DNA of 64,000 nt from Coprococcus comes ATCC 27758 (GTDB lineage Bacteria; Bacillota; Clostridia; Lachnospirales; Lachnospiraceae): assembly GCF_025149785.1 (NCBI RefSeq), contig NZ_CP102277.1, forward strand, positions 1-64,000. The letters are read 5' to 3'. The notes under the pieces were generated by a model, which saw nothing but the letters and a program-made list of their open reading frames with translations, was not told the DNA's origin and did no database searches. Each line of letters opens with the position of its first letter. Position 1 is the stretch's first letter. The translations under genes were made by a program, and so were the position numbers. Positions 43,524 through 51,688 of the stretch are shown here, piece by piece.

Positions 43524-44012
43524 ATGAGTGGAAAAAGACAGGATTATATTTCCTGGGATGAATATTTTATGGGAGTTGCCATTCTCTCGGGAAGACGGTC
43601 AAAAGATCCGAATACCCAGGTGGGATGCTGTATCGTAAGTGCAGATAACAAAATTCTGTCAATGGGATACAACGGTCTGCCACGAGGCTGTTCGGATGAT
43701 GAATTTCCGTGGGAACGGGAAGGTGAGGATCCGCTGAAGACAAAGTATGTATACACCGTACACAGTGAACTGAATGCAATCTTGAATTACAGTGGAGGAA
43801 GTCTTGAAGGAGCCAAACTTTATGTATCGCTTTTTCCGTGCAATGAATGCGCAAAAGCGATCATTCAGAGTGGAATCAAAGAAGTAATCTATGATTCAGA
43901 CAAGTATGCAGATACAACTTCTGTAAAAGCATCTAAAATGATGTTTGACTGTGCCGGGGTGCGATATCATCAGTATCACCGGACCGGGCGAAAAGTGGAA
44001 ATTGAATTATAA
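43524..44012 (+). CDS. dCMP deaminase (ComEB-like)
   Basis: Zinc-dependent deaminase of 162 residues. The His-Ala-Glu-type motif reads HSELNAIL (about residue 75) and the two zinc cysteines are in PCNECAKAI (about 102-105), with DPNTQVGC and GYNGLPRGCSDD typical of deoxycytidylate deaminases that supply dUMP for thymidylate synthesis. Pairing with upp is common in pyrimidine salvage. Confidence 0.95.
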   Translation: MSGKRQDYISWDEYFMGVAILSGRRSKDPNTQVGCCIVSADNKILSMGYNGLPRGCSDDEFPWEREGEDPLKTKYVYTVHSELNAILNYSGGSLEGAKLYVSLFPCNECAKAIIQSGIKEVIYDSDKYADTTSVKASKMMFDCAGVRYHQYHRTGRKVEIEL

Positions 44013-44023
44013 AAGATATGTGG

Positions 44024-44068
44024 AAGTGCCATTGGACTGCGAAGTGCAGACAGTGGCGCTCTTTTTTT
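44024..44068 (+). terminator. Terminator of the sua5-upp-deaminase operon
   Basis: AGTGCCA...TGGCGCT stem with an inner GACTGC/GTGCAG pair, then TTTTTTT. Confidence 0.8.
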
Positions 44069-44260
44069 CATAGGAAATTCCGAAGGAACTTCCTATGAAA
44101 AAAAGGCACTGCGTGCCGGAGATGCGCACTCGCACGAAGAAGAATGTCGCAAGCGGTCTACGCTCCGCTTCGGTCGTTGCTTAACGAGCGCCACTGGCGC
44201 TCAGCAACGCGCTCGGCGCGAGAATGTGCCGAGGCACATTCTTTCTTACATAGGAAATTC
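44061..44260. repeat. Composite intergenic repeat
   Basis: A 20-bp inverted repeat (TCATAGGAA...TTCCTATGA flanked by T and A runs, 44061-44103) is followed by GGCACTGCGTGCC, a GCGCACTCGCACGAAGA segment, a GC-rich palindromic block and GAATGTGCCGAGGCACATTC (near 44223). Related pieces are at 11425-11450, 23507-23570 and 32340-32390. No open frame of interest lies here. Confidence 0.65.
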
Positions 44261-44325
44261 TTTTCAGAGGTAAAAAACATATCTGTGTGAAAAAGTTCAT
44301 AAGATAGAGCAGGAGGTGGCGGAGC

Positions 44326-44532
44326 ATGAAAAGAAGAGGATCATGGCAGATAAACTTTATTGTCAGGGCTTTGACAGGAATGGGCAGTATTTTTCTGGTC
44401 AATCAATGGATGGACTATAGAAACATTCCTGTTTCTGTCGGACTAAATGTCCTGTCATTTTTTGTGTCCGGATGTCTTGGAATTCCGGGAGTTGCCATGC
44501 TTTATGGGATTATGTTTTATCAGTTTATGTAG
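44326..44532 (+). CDS. bofA: Pro-sigma-K processing inhibitor BofA
   Basis: A 68-residue membrane protein with two hydrophobic segments (about 10-27 and 38-66) and the C-terminal family signature NVLSFFVSGCLGIPGVAMLYGI. In Bacillus, BofA holds the SpoIVFB protease inactive until late sporulation. AGGAGGTGGCGGAGC precedes the ATG. Whether a sigma-K checkpoint operates in this organism is not shown by the window. Confidence 0.88.
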   Translation: MKRRGSWQINFIVRALTGMGSIFLVNQWMDYRNIPVSVGLNVLSFFVSGCLGIPGVAMLYGIMFYQFM

Positions 44533-44568
44533 GTGTTGCGCAAAACGTTTTTTTCTGGTTTAAAGCTA

Positions 44569-44597
44569 TGGACAAAGGGAAAAGTGGCGCATATAAT
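44569..44597 (+). promoter_or_regulatory. Promoter of the tad (cpaE-cpaF) operon
   Basis: TGGACA-N17-TATAAT ending 80 bp before the cpaE GTG. No other gene lies between. Confidence 0.6.
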
Positions 44598-44677
44598 ACG
44601 TCTTACAAGAGAGGCAAAGCAATAAGTTAGAAAATCAAAAAATCAGTTTCAGCAGTATTTATATTCTGATAAATACT

Positions 44678-45778
44678 GTGTCAAAAAAGGAATGCAAACG
44701 TGTTCCGTCATATGCTATTCGGCATTTGATTCAAAGTTTGAAAGAAAAAGGGCGGACATGCCGGAAAGGAGCAGAGCAAAGAATCGACAGAGAAATTTTA
44801 ATTTGTGATCCAGAAGAAGAGTATGTCAGAAGACTTGCGGAGGCGCTGCTTTTGAAAAAAGAGGTGACAGCAGGAGTGCGAATCTGTTCGTCGCCGGAAA
44901 TGGTACAGGAGTTACTGAAGATTGGTCTGATAAAGGTATTGTTGATCAGTGAGGATGTTCCATATGAAAAAAGAAAGCAGATTTTTACCGGGAAGAGAAT
45001 TATTCTGACGAGACAGCATTGTGTGGATCTGGGAGAGGAGGAAACGGAGCTTCGGAAATATCAGCCGGTTGACGGACTGATGACCGGGATTTTAAAAGGA
45101 CTTCAGGAAGAGAAGTTTCCGGGATCGTGTGCGGATAACGGAAATGGAAGAATCCTTGGAGTATATTCACCGGTTCACAGAATTGGAAAGACAACGTTTT
45201 CACTGAAACTTGGGAAAGCACTGGCACAGTCAGAGGACGTGCTGTATCTGAATCTGGAAACCTATGCAGGCATGGGAGGATATTTCCGGGATCAGGATGC
45301 TCCTGATCTGGCAAATGTTCTTTACTATGCAAAACAGGAAAGAGATGATATCGGGATACGGATTGCATCCATGGTAAAAAGAATGGGTGATCTGGACTAT
45401 ATCCCGCCAATGAAAGTATGGACAGATCTTCGTGCTGTGCATACAGAGGAATGGAAAACTCTATTTGAAAGACTGATCAGCCAAAGTGTATACAGCGTGA
45501 TCATTCTGGATATCGGAAATGGGATGGAGGATGTGTTTCAGCTGTTAAGGCTGTGTGACCAGATTCTCATGCCGTGTGCGGAGGATGTATATGCGATGGC
45601 AAAAATTGCGCAGTACCAGCATATGTTGAAGGTACTGCGGTATCAGGAGCTGGAGTCGCGTACCATGTATATCAATATGGGGAAAAATATGCGTCAGACA
45701 GTAAAAGAAACAGTTGAGTTATTAAAAGAAAGTACAGAAAAGAGGTTCTTCTATGCGGAGGGCAGAACAACTTCATGA
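44678..45778 (+). CDS. CpaE/TadZ-like pilus localisation ATPase
   Basis: A 366-residue MinD/ParA-like protein. The N-terminal half resembles a receiver-like domain (IDREILICDPEEEYVRRLAEALL); the C-terminal half has a deviant Walker A region YSPVHRIGKTTFSLKLGKALA (about 166-186) and YSVIILDIGNGM (Walker B). TadZ/CpaE proteins place the Flp pilus secretion machine at the cell pole. A GTG start is assumed. It overlaps cpaF by 26 bp, as in tad operons. Confidence 0.8.
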   Translation: MSKKECKRVPSYAIRHLIQSLKEKGRTCRKGAEQRIDREILICDPEEEYVRRLAEALLLKKEVTAGVRICSSPEMVQELLKIGLIKVLLISEDVPYEKRKQIFTGKRIILTRQHCVDLGEEETELRKYQPVDGLMTGILKGLQEEKFPGSCADNGNGRILGVYSPVHRIGKTTFSLKLGKALAQSEDVLYLNLETYAGMGGYFRDQDAPDLANVLYYAKQERDDIGIRIASMVKRMGDLDYIPPMKVWTDLRAVHTEEWKTLFERLISQSVYSVIILDIGNGMEDVFQLLRLCDQILMPCAEDVYAMAKIAQYQHMLKVLRYQELESRTMYINMGKNMRQTVKETVELLKESTEKRFFYAEGRTTS

Positions 45779-46622
45779 AGAAATTCTGGCGCAGATGGAT
45801 CTGTCGAAGGAAGCAAGCGATGAAGAGCTGCTGGAACTGATCCACAGGATACTGGAAGAAAAATCGAAAGAAGAGTTCATTCCGCTTGGAGAAAAGGCAA
45901 TTCTCGGGAGAGAGCTTTTTAACGCGTTCAGGAAGCTGGATATCTTGCAGGAGCTGATCGAGGATGAAGAGATTACGGAAATTATGATCAATGGAACGCA
46001 GCCGATTTTCATCGAGCGTAACGGAAGGATTTATGAAACCGATAAAAAGTTTCTTTCAAAGGGAAAGCTTGAAGATGTGGTTCAGCAGATGGTAGCAGGC
46101 TGTAACAGGGTTGTCAATGAGGCAACACCGATCGTAGATGCGAGACTGGAGGATGGCTCCAGAGTAAATGTGGTGCTGCCGCCGGTTGCGCTCAATGGAC
46201 CGATTGTTACGATCAGAAAGTTTCCGAAAAGCAGGATTACGATGGAGACGATGATCGATACAGGCTCTATCGGAAAAGAAGCGGCAACAATGCTGATCCA
46301 GGCCGTGAAGGCAAAGTATAACATTTTTATCAGCGGAGGGACAGGATCAGGAAAGACAACCTTTCTGAATGTATTGTCGGATTTTATTCCGAAAGAAGAA
46401 CGTATTATTACCATTGAGGACAGCGCGGAACTACAGATCACAGGGATTCCCAATCTGGTGCGGCTTGAAGCACGGAATGCAAATGTAGAAGGAACAGGGG
46501 AGATCAATATCCGTGATCTGATCAGGACAGCGCTCCGGATGCGACCGGAGAGGATTATTGTCGGTGAAGTCAGAGGAGAAGAAGCACTGGATATGTTACA
46601 GGCGTTTATATGTACTATATAA
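45753..46622 (+). pseudogene. CpaF/TadA secretion ATPase, truncated by insertion
   Basis: Motor ATPase of Flp/Tad pilus assembly. Residues 1-284 are a good CpaF: EEITEIMING, the RFPKSR-like RKFPKSRIT, Walker A ISGGTGSGKTTFLN (about 192-205), Asp box ITIEDSAELQ, and Walker B MRPERIIVGEVRGEEALDMLQA. Family members continue with MNTGHDGS and about 100-150 more residues; here the sequence switches after 46604 to unrelated AT-rich DNA and stops five codons later (FICTI). The ATPase core is cut just after Walker B, so the product should be inactive. Confidence 0.9.
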
Positions 46623-46881
46623 TAATTATATATATAACGTATATAAGGATGGAAAATATAGATTAGAGGGAGGGGCATAGGAACGATATGAACATTAAGT
46701 ATAGGTTATTGTGTAAAAGGTTAATAGAGGAAAGACTAACTATTAAAAGTCAAGTCTAAAATGAAAATTTTTTGAATGAATTGCAGAAATGCATTTCAGA
46801 TATATTTGAACCTTGAAAACTGTATGACGAAAAGAGCATCATTATTGGTGCTCAAAAAAAGGAGTATTGAATTAGAAAAAT
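46623..46881. other. Left-end sequence between cpaF and the IS110 transposase
   Basis: AT-rich DNA with short TATATA-type palindromes just inside the junction (46605-46650), a possible 23-codon frame from about 46688 (MNIKYRLLCKRLIEERL) that I cannot confirm, and a GAGCA/TGCTC hairpin (about 46838-46859) that on the minus strand is followed by TTTTCG and could terminate the transposase transcript. Confidence 0.4.
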
Positions 46882-48057
46882 TTAATCAGCCTTGATGTAT
46901 TGCTGGTTAGTTTTCTCAAGATGATAAATGACTCGAACCAGCTTTTTGATAGCATGAGATATAGCAACGTTGTAATGCTTGCCTTCGGCTCGTTTCCTTG
47001 CCAGATATTCAGCAAACGTCGAATCCCAATGGCAGACATATTTGGCCGCATTGTATAACGCATACCGCAGATATCTGGAGCCTCGTTTTTCCATGTGTGA
47101 GTAAGCACCATCAAGTTGACCAGATTGATAAGTAGAAGGTGAAAATCCGGCATATGCCAGGATTTTATCAGGAGAATCAAAACGATTGAAATCACCTATT
47201 TCTGCAATAATCATAGCGCCCATACGATAGTTGATTCCAGGAATGCTAAGGATTGGAGAATGGATTTCATCCATGATGATTTTGATTTCGTTTTCTATTT
47301 CATCAATTTCAGAGGTCAGTTCCCGGATAAGCTTGATAGTATGTTTCAATTCTAATGATTTTGCAGGCATATTTGAGCCTATAGAGGTTCTTGCAGCATC
47401 TCTGAATGTAATGGCTGTTTCTTTACCATATCGACCTTTTGAGGCTTTAGTAAGAAGATTGGTAAGTCTGGTAAGATGAACATTAGCGACTTGTTTAGCA
47501 CCGGGAAATTCAGAAAGCAATGCATAAACAGATGCCATATGAAGCGTTGGTACTAACTTTTCTAATTCAGGGAATAAGATACAGACCAGTCTGGAAACGG
47601 AAGATTTAAGCTTTGCCCGTTCCTTAACTTTATCAAAACGATAACGGGTTAGTGACTTCAACTCTTCGTTGTGGTAAGATGTATCTGAGTAGGACTTCAA
47701 GTTCACATCAGACATCAGCATAGAAGCAATCGTACGGGCGTCTACTTTATCCGTTTTCGTCTGTCTAAGGCTAAGACTTTTTCTGTACAGATTAGTATGT
47801 AACGGATTGATAGCATAGGTGGGCAAACCTTTATCAATGAGATAACCGAGGAGATTGTAACTATAGTGTCCAGTGGCTTCCAGTCCTACTTTTACTTTTG
47901 ATACATCTTCCATAACGGATTCAATTTTTTGATAAAGTTCAGTGAAACCAGTCAGGTTGTTGGCGATGGTAAAAGCTTTAAATAACACTTCTCCATCAGA
48001 GTTAGTGATAAAGCAATCATGCTTATCTTTGGCGACATCAATTCCGACGTAAATCAT
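46882..48057 (-). CDS. IS110-family transposase (DEDD recombinase)
   Basis: 391 residues. The N-terminal RuvC-like DEDD domain shows YVGIDVAKDKHD (first Asp), VGLEATGHYSYNL (Glu) and QTKTDKVDARTIA (Asp pair); the C-terminal Transposase_20 domain has SIPGINYRMGAMIIAEIGD and the catalytic serine region ILAYAGFSPSTYQSG. IS110 enzymes use a bridge RNA from the element's leader to choose donor and target. AAGGAGATTTTTT precedes the ATG. The gene looks intact. Confidence 0.95.
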   Translation of the reverse strand: MIYVGIDVAKDKHDCFITNSDGEVLFKAFTIANNLTGFTELYQKIESVMEDVSKVKVGLEATGHYSYNLLGYLIDKGLPTYAINPLHTNLYRKSLSLRQTKTDKVDARTIASMLMSDVNLKSYSDTSYHNEELKSLTRYRFDKVKERAKLKSSVSRLVCILFPELEKLVPTLHMASVYALLSEFPGAKQVANVHLTRLTNLLTKASKGRYGKETAITFRDAARTSIGSNMPAKSLELKHTIKLIRELTSEIDEIENEIKIIMDEIHSPILSIPGINYRMGAMIIAEIGDFNRFDSPDKILAYAGFSPSTYQSGQLDGAYSHMEKRGSRYLRYALYNAAKYVCHWDSTFAEYLARKRAEGKHYNVAISHAIKKLVRVIYHLEKTNQQYIKAD

Positions 48058-48089
48058 AAAAAATCTCCTTAAAAAAGTATTAATGCTGT

Positions 48090-48292
48090 TTTAGAACCAC
48101 AGGGAACTCCTTGTGATTGTAACCTCGTTCTAAATAAACCGTCATGCGGTATCTAACTGATTAACAAATGAACAAAGAGACTGTGGTTGGAGCCTTTCCT
48201 AAACCATCAAGTGGTAGGAGTGTGAAACCAATCCACAGCACCTTATATATCATAGTCGAACCTGTAGAAAAGGTAAAGAAAAGGACTATGAC
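48090..48292 (-). ncRNA. Candidate IS110 bridge RNA
   Basis: The 240-bp non-coding leader of the transposase folds, in 5' to 3' order on the minus strand, into a 5' hairpin (CATAGTC/GACTATG, 48251-48290), a large two-part stem-loop (CTGTGG/CCACAG, 48181-48238, with an inner CCT..ACCA/TGGTAGG at 48198-48218) and a smaller one (AACCACA/TGTGATT, 48096-48118). This order and size fit IS110 bridge RNAs: a 5' stem-loop, a target-binding loop and a donor-binding loop. The guide bases have not been matched to the insertion site. Confidence 0.65.
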
Positions 48293-48393
48293 TTAATAGT
48301 TATGAAGACCTTGGAGAGGGTCTCTAAACACTACTACTATATAATACGAGGAAGAGAGTAGGTGTCATTCAATATTATAATGTACTGTTCATA

Positions 48394-48612
48394 ATGGAGT
48401 TAGTGTCAGATAAAGACATATGGGCTTTAGAACAGTGGATGAATGGTATAAATAACATATATATGAAAGATATACATAATTGGTGTAGAATACATTTTGT
48501 TAAATATCACACTGTATTTGTTTACAGGAAAGAGTATCCGGTAAAAGCAAATATTTGGAATGGGTATTCATATATAAGGTGGCGGATGGAGCGGTTGATG
48601 AATTTGGGATAA
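48394..48612 (+). CDS. Small uncharacterised ORF near the IS110 element
   Basis: A possible 72-residue protein rich in Trp, Tyr and Met (WALEQWMNGINNIYMKDIHNWCRIHFVKYHTV). No family recognised and no good Shine-Dalgarno. It may be a remnant or not a gene at all. Confidence 0.25.
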   Translation: MELVSDKDIWALEQWMNGINNIYMKDIHNWCRIHFVKYHTVFVYRKEYPVKANIWNGYSYIRWRMERLMNLG

Positions 48613-48699
48613 GATAAAATAGTGATTGCATGAAAGAGAGCCTTAAAGCAGGGTGTTCTTTTGAAAGTATGGATAGAATTAAAGGCTGAAGGCTCTGCG

Positions 48700-49614
48700 C
48701 TATTCGTTTGGCAGAGCCTGAGTATTCTCTTGATCCGTAGAAAATAAATCTAACTGACCTTCTGGAGTGGAACTTTGACCGGATTCATCTTCAGTTGATG
48801 GTTCTCTTTTTTTGGGTGTTTTATGAGTGTATAATTTCTCAAAAGGAAGTGAATACTTGGATTTTTTATTGTATTCTAGTAAAAGAGCTTCTGCGAATCC
48901 TAATGAACCGGCACGACGTTCTCTGGCAGTACGACTGATTTCTCTGACAGAGACACGCCCAACTTTTTCTTTGAAGGTGTCATCTTTCATTGTTTCTCCA
49001 TAAGCATTATCCAGACGGGCAATAGCATTAAGCATATTGGAACTAAAGGACATAGGCGCACCTTCCCATGTGGCAACACAAAGGCGTAAAACACGATCAA
49101 GAGTGTGAAAACCATATTTTTCATAGATATTAATTAAAGTGGATACAGCACATATACCTCCGGGGCGAGAGGAAGAAGTAATAGTGAGATCATATGATTC
49201 AACAAGGTCACGAATAATAAGTTCTCTATCATTACCAGCTTCAATATTAGCCATGAATATTTCATAAGGTAATAACGATTTGACATATTTCATCTGATTT
49301 GCAAAAATATCTGCTTCTTGGGTGTAAACAAGATCATCATAAACCATACACCAGACAGGAGTTTCTCTTGATCCAGAGACGAGAGCAACAATCTCTATAG
49401 TGTGTTGTCCGTTGAACACATAATTTATCCCATCACGTCTACTTACTTTTACAGGGTTTATCTGATAAAGGTCAAAATTAGCTGCAGCACGCTGAACGTG
49501 TTTGATGGAAAGATTACGTTGATAATCTTGATTTGAACATAAATTTTTAATAGGTATTTGCTCAAAATGCACTTGGGGAACAAACTTTTGTAAATCTTCG
49601 GTATTTCCATCCAT
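48700..49614 (-). CDS. ParB-like (ParB/Srx nuclease-fold) protein
   Basis: A 304-residue protein. Its N terminus (VHFEQIPIKNLCSNQDYQR, KHVQRAAANFDLYQINPVKVSRRDG, then YVFNGQHTIEIVALV at about 68-82) follows the ParB N-domain pattern, with NGQHT in place of the usual GERR/GHTR box. The middle is helical and the tail is Ser/Pro/Glu-rich. It is the last gene of the recombinase operon, starting 2 bp after the preceding stop, with GGAGGAAATATAATT upstream. Function is unknown; such folds can bind nucleotides or nick DNA. Confidence 0.65.
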   Translation of the reverse strand: MDGNTEDLQKFVPQVHFEQIPIKNLCSNQDYQRNLSIKHVQRAAANFDLYQINPVKVSRRDGINYVFNGQHTIEIVALVSGSRETPVWCMVYDDLVYTQEADIFANQMKYVKSLLPYEIFMANIEAGNDRELIIRDLVESYDLTITSSSRPGGICAVSTLINIYEKYGFHTLDRVLRLCVATWEGAPMSFSSNMLNAIARLDNAYGETMKDDTFKEKVGRVSVREISRTARERRAGSLGFAEALLLEYNKKSKYSLPFEKLYTHKTPKKREPSTEDESGQSSTPEGQLDLFSTDQENTQALPNE

Positions 49615-49616
49615 AA

Positions 49617-50537
49617 TTATATTTCCTCCAATTTTTTTAAAATATTATTTGTGGTTGATATTAGACACATAAGCTGATATTTAAGCTTATATTTTGCTGT
49701 ATCAGATGCAATTTTAAAATCTGAAACTTTTAATACTCTTTCGATAGAACTGTTCCACGAGGGAATCGTCAATGTAAGACTTGCAATTTCCGCATCTGGA
49801 TCAAATTGTGGCAGGTTGCGTATTGAAGGAATAGAAACGGAAGATTCTTTCCTTAACATCGGTTTGGCGTAATTATTCCATAGTAATTCCCTTTTCATAT
49901 CATGATAACTGAGATGTTCTATCTTTTCGGCAAGAAGGTAGTTATTTAGACTTAAAAGTTGCTCTTTTGGTAATCCTGAAAGCTCAATAATATTAGCTTG
50001 GGAAATCCAGAGTTGACCAGAACGAACTCGTTTGACAAAATCCGGAACTTTTTCATCAATTATATCTAGTGCACTACTGTAAGCAGAATATTTGTAAACG
50101 GTAGCCATTGCTACATTACATTCTTCGGATATTTTTTTTGCTGCGATGCTTGCACCGGAAATATGAGATTTATTCGTAGATGAAAGTTGTCTTGAAACTA
50201 TAATTTTTTCAGCATCATATTTTTTCCCAATCAGGTATTTTTTATTGATATTGGTTAAATCCTCTCGTTTAAGTTGGTCAGTACATATCCATGAAATTAC
50301 ATCTTCTTTACTGGAAAAATGGAGTCTTTTTATTCGGAAAGGAATACTGTGTTTACGAAATAATTCATATGCTTCTATACCATTAATGACAATACCATTC
50401 CATGTGCAGATGGGGGTGTGATAGGAATGACATAATATCTGTTGTTCAAGTTGTTTATAATCTTTTTCACTGAGATATTGATACAAATTGGTGAATTCTA
50501 GTTTTGTTTTTAATGTATATATACTATAATTGCGCAT
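49617..50537 (-). CDS. Second ParB-like protein with helix-turn-helix
   Basis: About 306 residues. The early section (ICTWNGIVINGIEAYELFRKHSIPFRIKRLHFSSKEDVISWICTDQL) resembles a ParB N-domain, followed by a KorB/ParB-like helical part (SGASIAAKKISEECNVAMATVYKYS, a plausible HTH, and VRSGQLWISQANIIELSGLPKEQL). The ATG at 50537 fits GGGAG better than 50543. It overlaps its upstream neighbour by a few bases. It may bind DNA at the element's ends or act in partition; that is inference. Confidence 0.6.
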   Translation of the reverse strand: MRNYSIYTLKTKLEFTNLYQYLSEKDYKQLEQQILCHSYHTPICTWNGIVINGIEAYELFRKHSIPFRIKRLHFSSKEDVISWICTDQLKREDLTNINKKYLIGKKYDAEKIIVSRQLSSTNKSHISGASIAAKKISEECNVAMATVYKYSAYSSALDIIDEKVPDFVKRVRSGQLWISQANIIELSGLPKEQLLSLNNYLLAEKIEHLSYHDMKRELLWNNYAKPMLRKESSVSIPSIRNLPQFDPDAEIASLTLTIPSWNSSIERVLKVSDFKIASDTAKYKLKYQLMCLISTTNNILKKLEEI

Positions 50538-50940
50538 ACTCATCTCCCATTATTTCTGATTTGAATTCTGTTTGTGGCAGTTTTGTGATGATGTTATCCA
50601 TGGAAAATAGAGCTATTTTTTTATCTGGGTAAATATTGCCTTCTAAACGAAAAATGTTAAATTTCTCCCAAGAAAGGTTAAGTTGGGAAAGTGAATATAG
50701 TAATTCTCGGCTGTACAATTCATAACTGTTACCATTGATGACAAAATAATCCTTAACTTTATGTGCCAATTTATCCTCCGCACAACTAGCCTTTATACCT
50801 ATCATTTTTTGATCAGGATTAACAAGAAGTTGAATATATTCTGGGTTACCAATTTGACGGAGTGTATTGCGGTGGATTCGTATACGATTCTTTTTAAAGT
50901 CAATACATATTAGTGGATGGGAAGAGTGTTTGTTGTTCAT
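50524..50940 (-). CDS. Recombinase-operon protein, short copy of the shared domain
   Basis: 138 residues from ATG 50940 (AGGAAAAATCCT upstream). The segment NRIRIHRNTLRQIGNPEYIQLLVNPDQKMIGIKAS matches the core of a domain also present in the next-upstream protein and in the recombinase tail (pattern: basic strand, three-turn helix, then xxYVQLLVNPxxKxxAIRPC). The later part again parallels them (LYSLSQLNLSWEKFNIFRLEG). It overlaps the upstream gene by about 40 bp. No named family recognised. Confidence 0.6.
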   Translation of the reverse strand: MNNKHSSHPLICIDFKKNRIRIHRNTLRQIGNPEYIQLLVNPDQKMIGIKASCAEDKLAHKVKDYFVINGNSYELYSRELLYSLSQLNLSWEKFNIFRLEGNIYPDKKIALFSMDNIITKLPQTEFKSEIMGDEYAQL

Positions 50941-51688
50941 AGGATTTTTCCTCACTTTCTGCTGTTGATGGTTCTTTTGCTTTTTCTATGGATTTATCAG
51001 TTGCCTTCTTCTTTTCTTGTATGTCAAATACTGCGTAGCCTTCAAATATATTGACTTGCATTGATTTTTGATGTTCTTCCACTGGAATACCGAACTGATT
51101 CTTCCATTCTTCAGGATAAGAAGGTGTCCTAGCAGTGGTTACAGTTCCATTGTCTTTTAGAGTACGAGGAAATATTTCAGGTGAAGTTAAATCGAAAATG
51201 AACAGTATTTCATTGCCAGAACGAATTAGTTTGCCGAGAATCTTGTACCGATAATTAGGATTCCAGTCCATGAGAGATATCACTTTAGCAAAGAAAATTC
51301 GACAGGTGATTTGTTTTGGCGAACGCTTTTTTCCAGAGGAACACCAACGAAAAGAGTCTTTTTCTTCTTCTCGACAGGGACGGACAGCCAGTTTTTTTTC
51401 AATGGGATTGACTAATATTTGCACATATTCGACATCGGGTAGTTTTTTTATGCAGGCGGTATTTACAGATACCTTGTAGTTATTAAACGTAAACGAAGGT
51501 TCGTAAATATGAGCGAAGAATTCGCCACGTACAACTTGATAACCGTCATAGCTGAAAGAATCATCGTCAATGACTTCCATTTGATTTGAGGGGCTGGGCG
51601 CGACTGTTATTGGCATAGGTGTGTTGATTTTCATCATATCAGAAGGTTCTGTAGTCATATTCCATTGATTTATAGGTTGCTCGCTCAT
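50900..51688 (-). CDS. Recombinase-operon protein, long copy of the shared domain
   Basis: 262 residues. GYQVVRGEFFAHIYEPSFTF, then VSVNTACIKKLPDVEYVQILVNPIEKKLAVRPC, RSPKQITCRIFFAKVISLMDWNPNYRYKILGKLIRSGNEILFIFDL, and YPEEWKNQFGI align over their whole length with the C-terminal half of the neighbouring recombinase. The tail is Lys/Glu-rich. It starts with an ATGA overlap on the recombinase stop, so translation is coupled. It is probably a structural partner of the recombinase; function unknown. Confidence 0.65.
   Translation of the reverse strand: MSEQPINQWNMTTEPSDMMKINTPMPITVAPSPSNQMEVIDDDSFSYDGYQVVRGEFFAHIYEPSFTFNNYKVSVNTACIKKLPDVEYVQILVNPIEKKLAVRPCREEEKDSFRWCSSGKKRSPKQITCRIFFAKVISLMDWNPNYRYKILGKLIRSGNEILFIFDLTSPEIFPRTLKDNGTVTTARTPSYPEEWKNQFGIPVEEHQKSMQVNIFEGYAVFDIQEKKKATDKSIEKAKEPSTAESEEKSYEQQTLFPSTNMY

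Larger units (their letters stand above)
46860..48310 (-). mobile_element. IS110-family insertion sequence (limits approximate)
   Basis: Transposase plus bridge-RNA leader. IS110 elements have no long terminal inverted repeats, so the exact ends and the core dinucleotide could not be read from this copy alone. Confidence 0.7.

Noticed and set aside
46805-46835. Sequence CCTTGAAAACTGTATGA resembling the rRNA spacer at about 15870
   Set aside because: The match is short and imperfect and no rRNA or tRNA sequence adjoins it; treated as chance or as a common A-rich motif.
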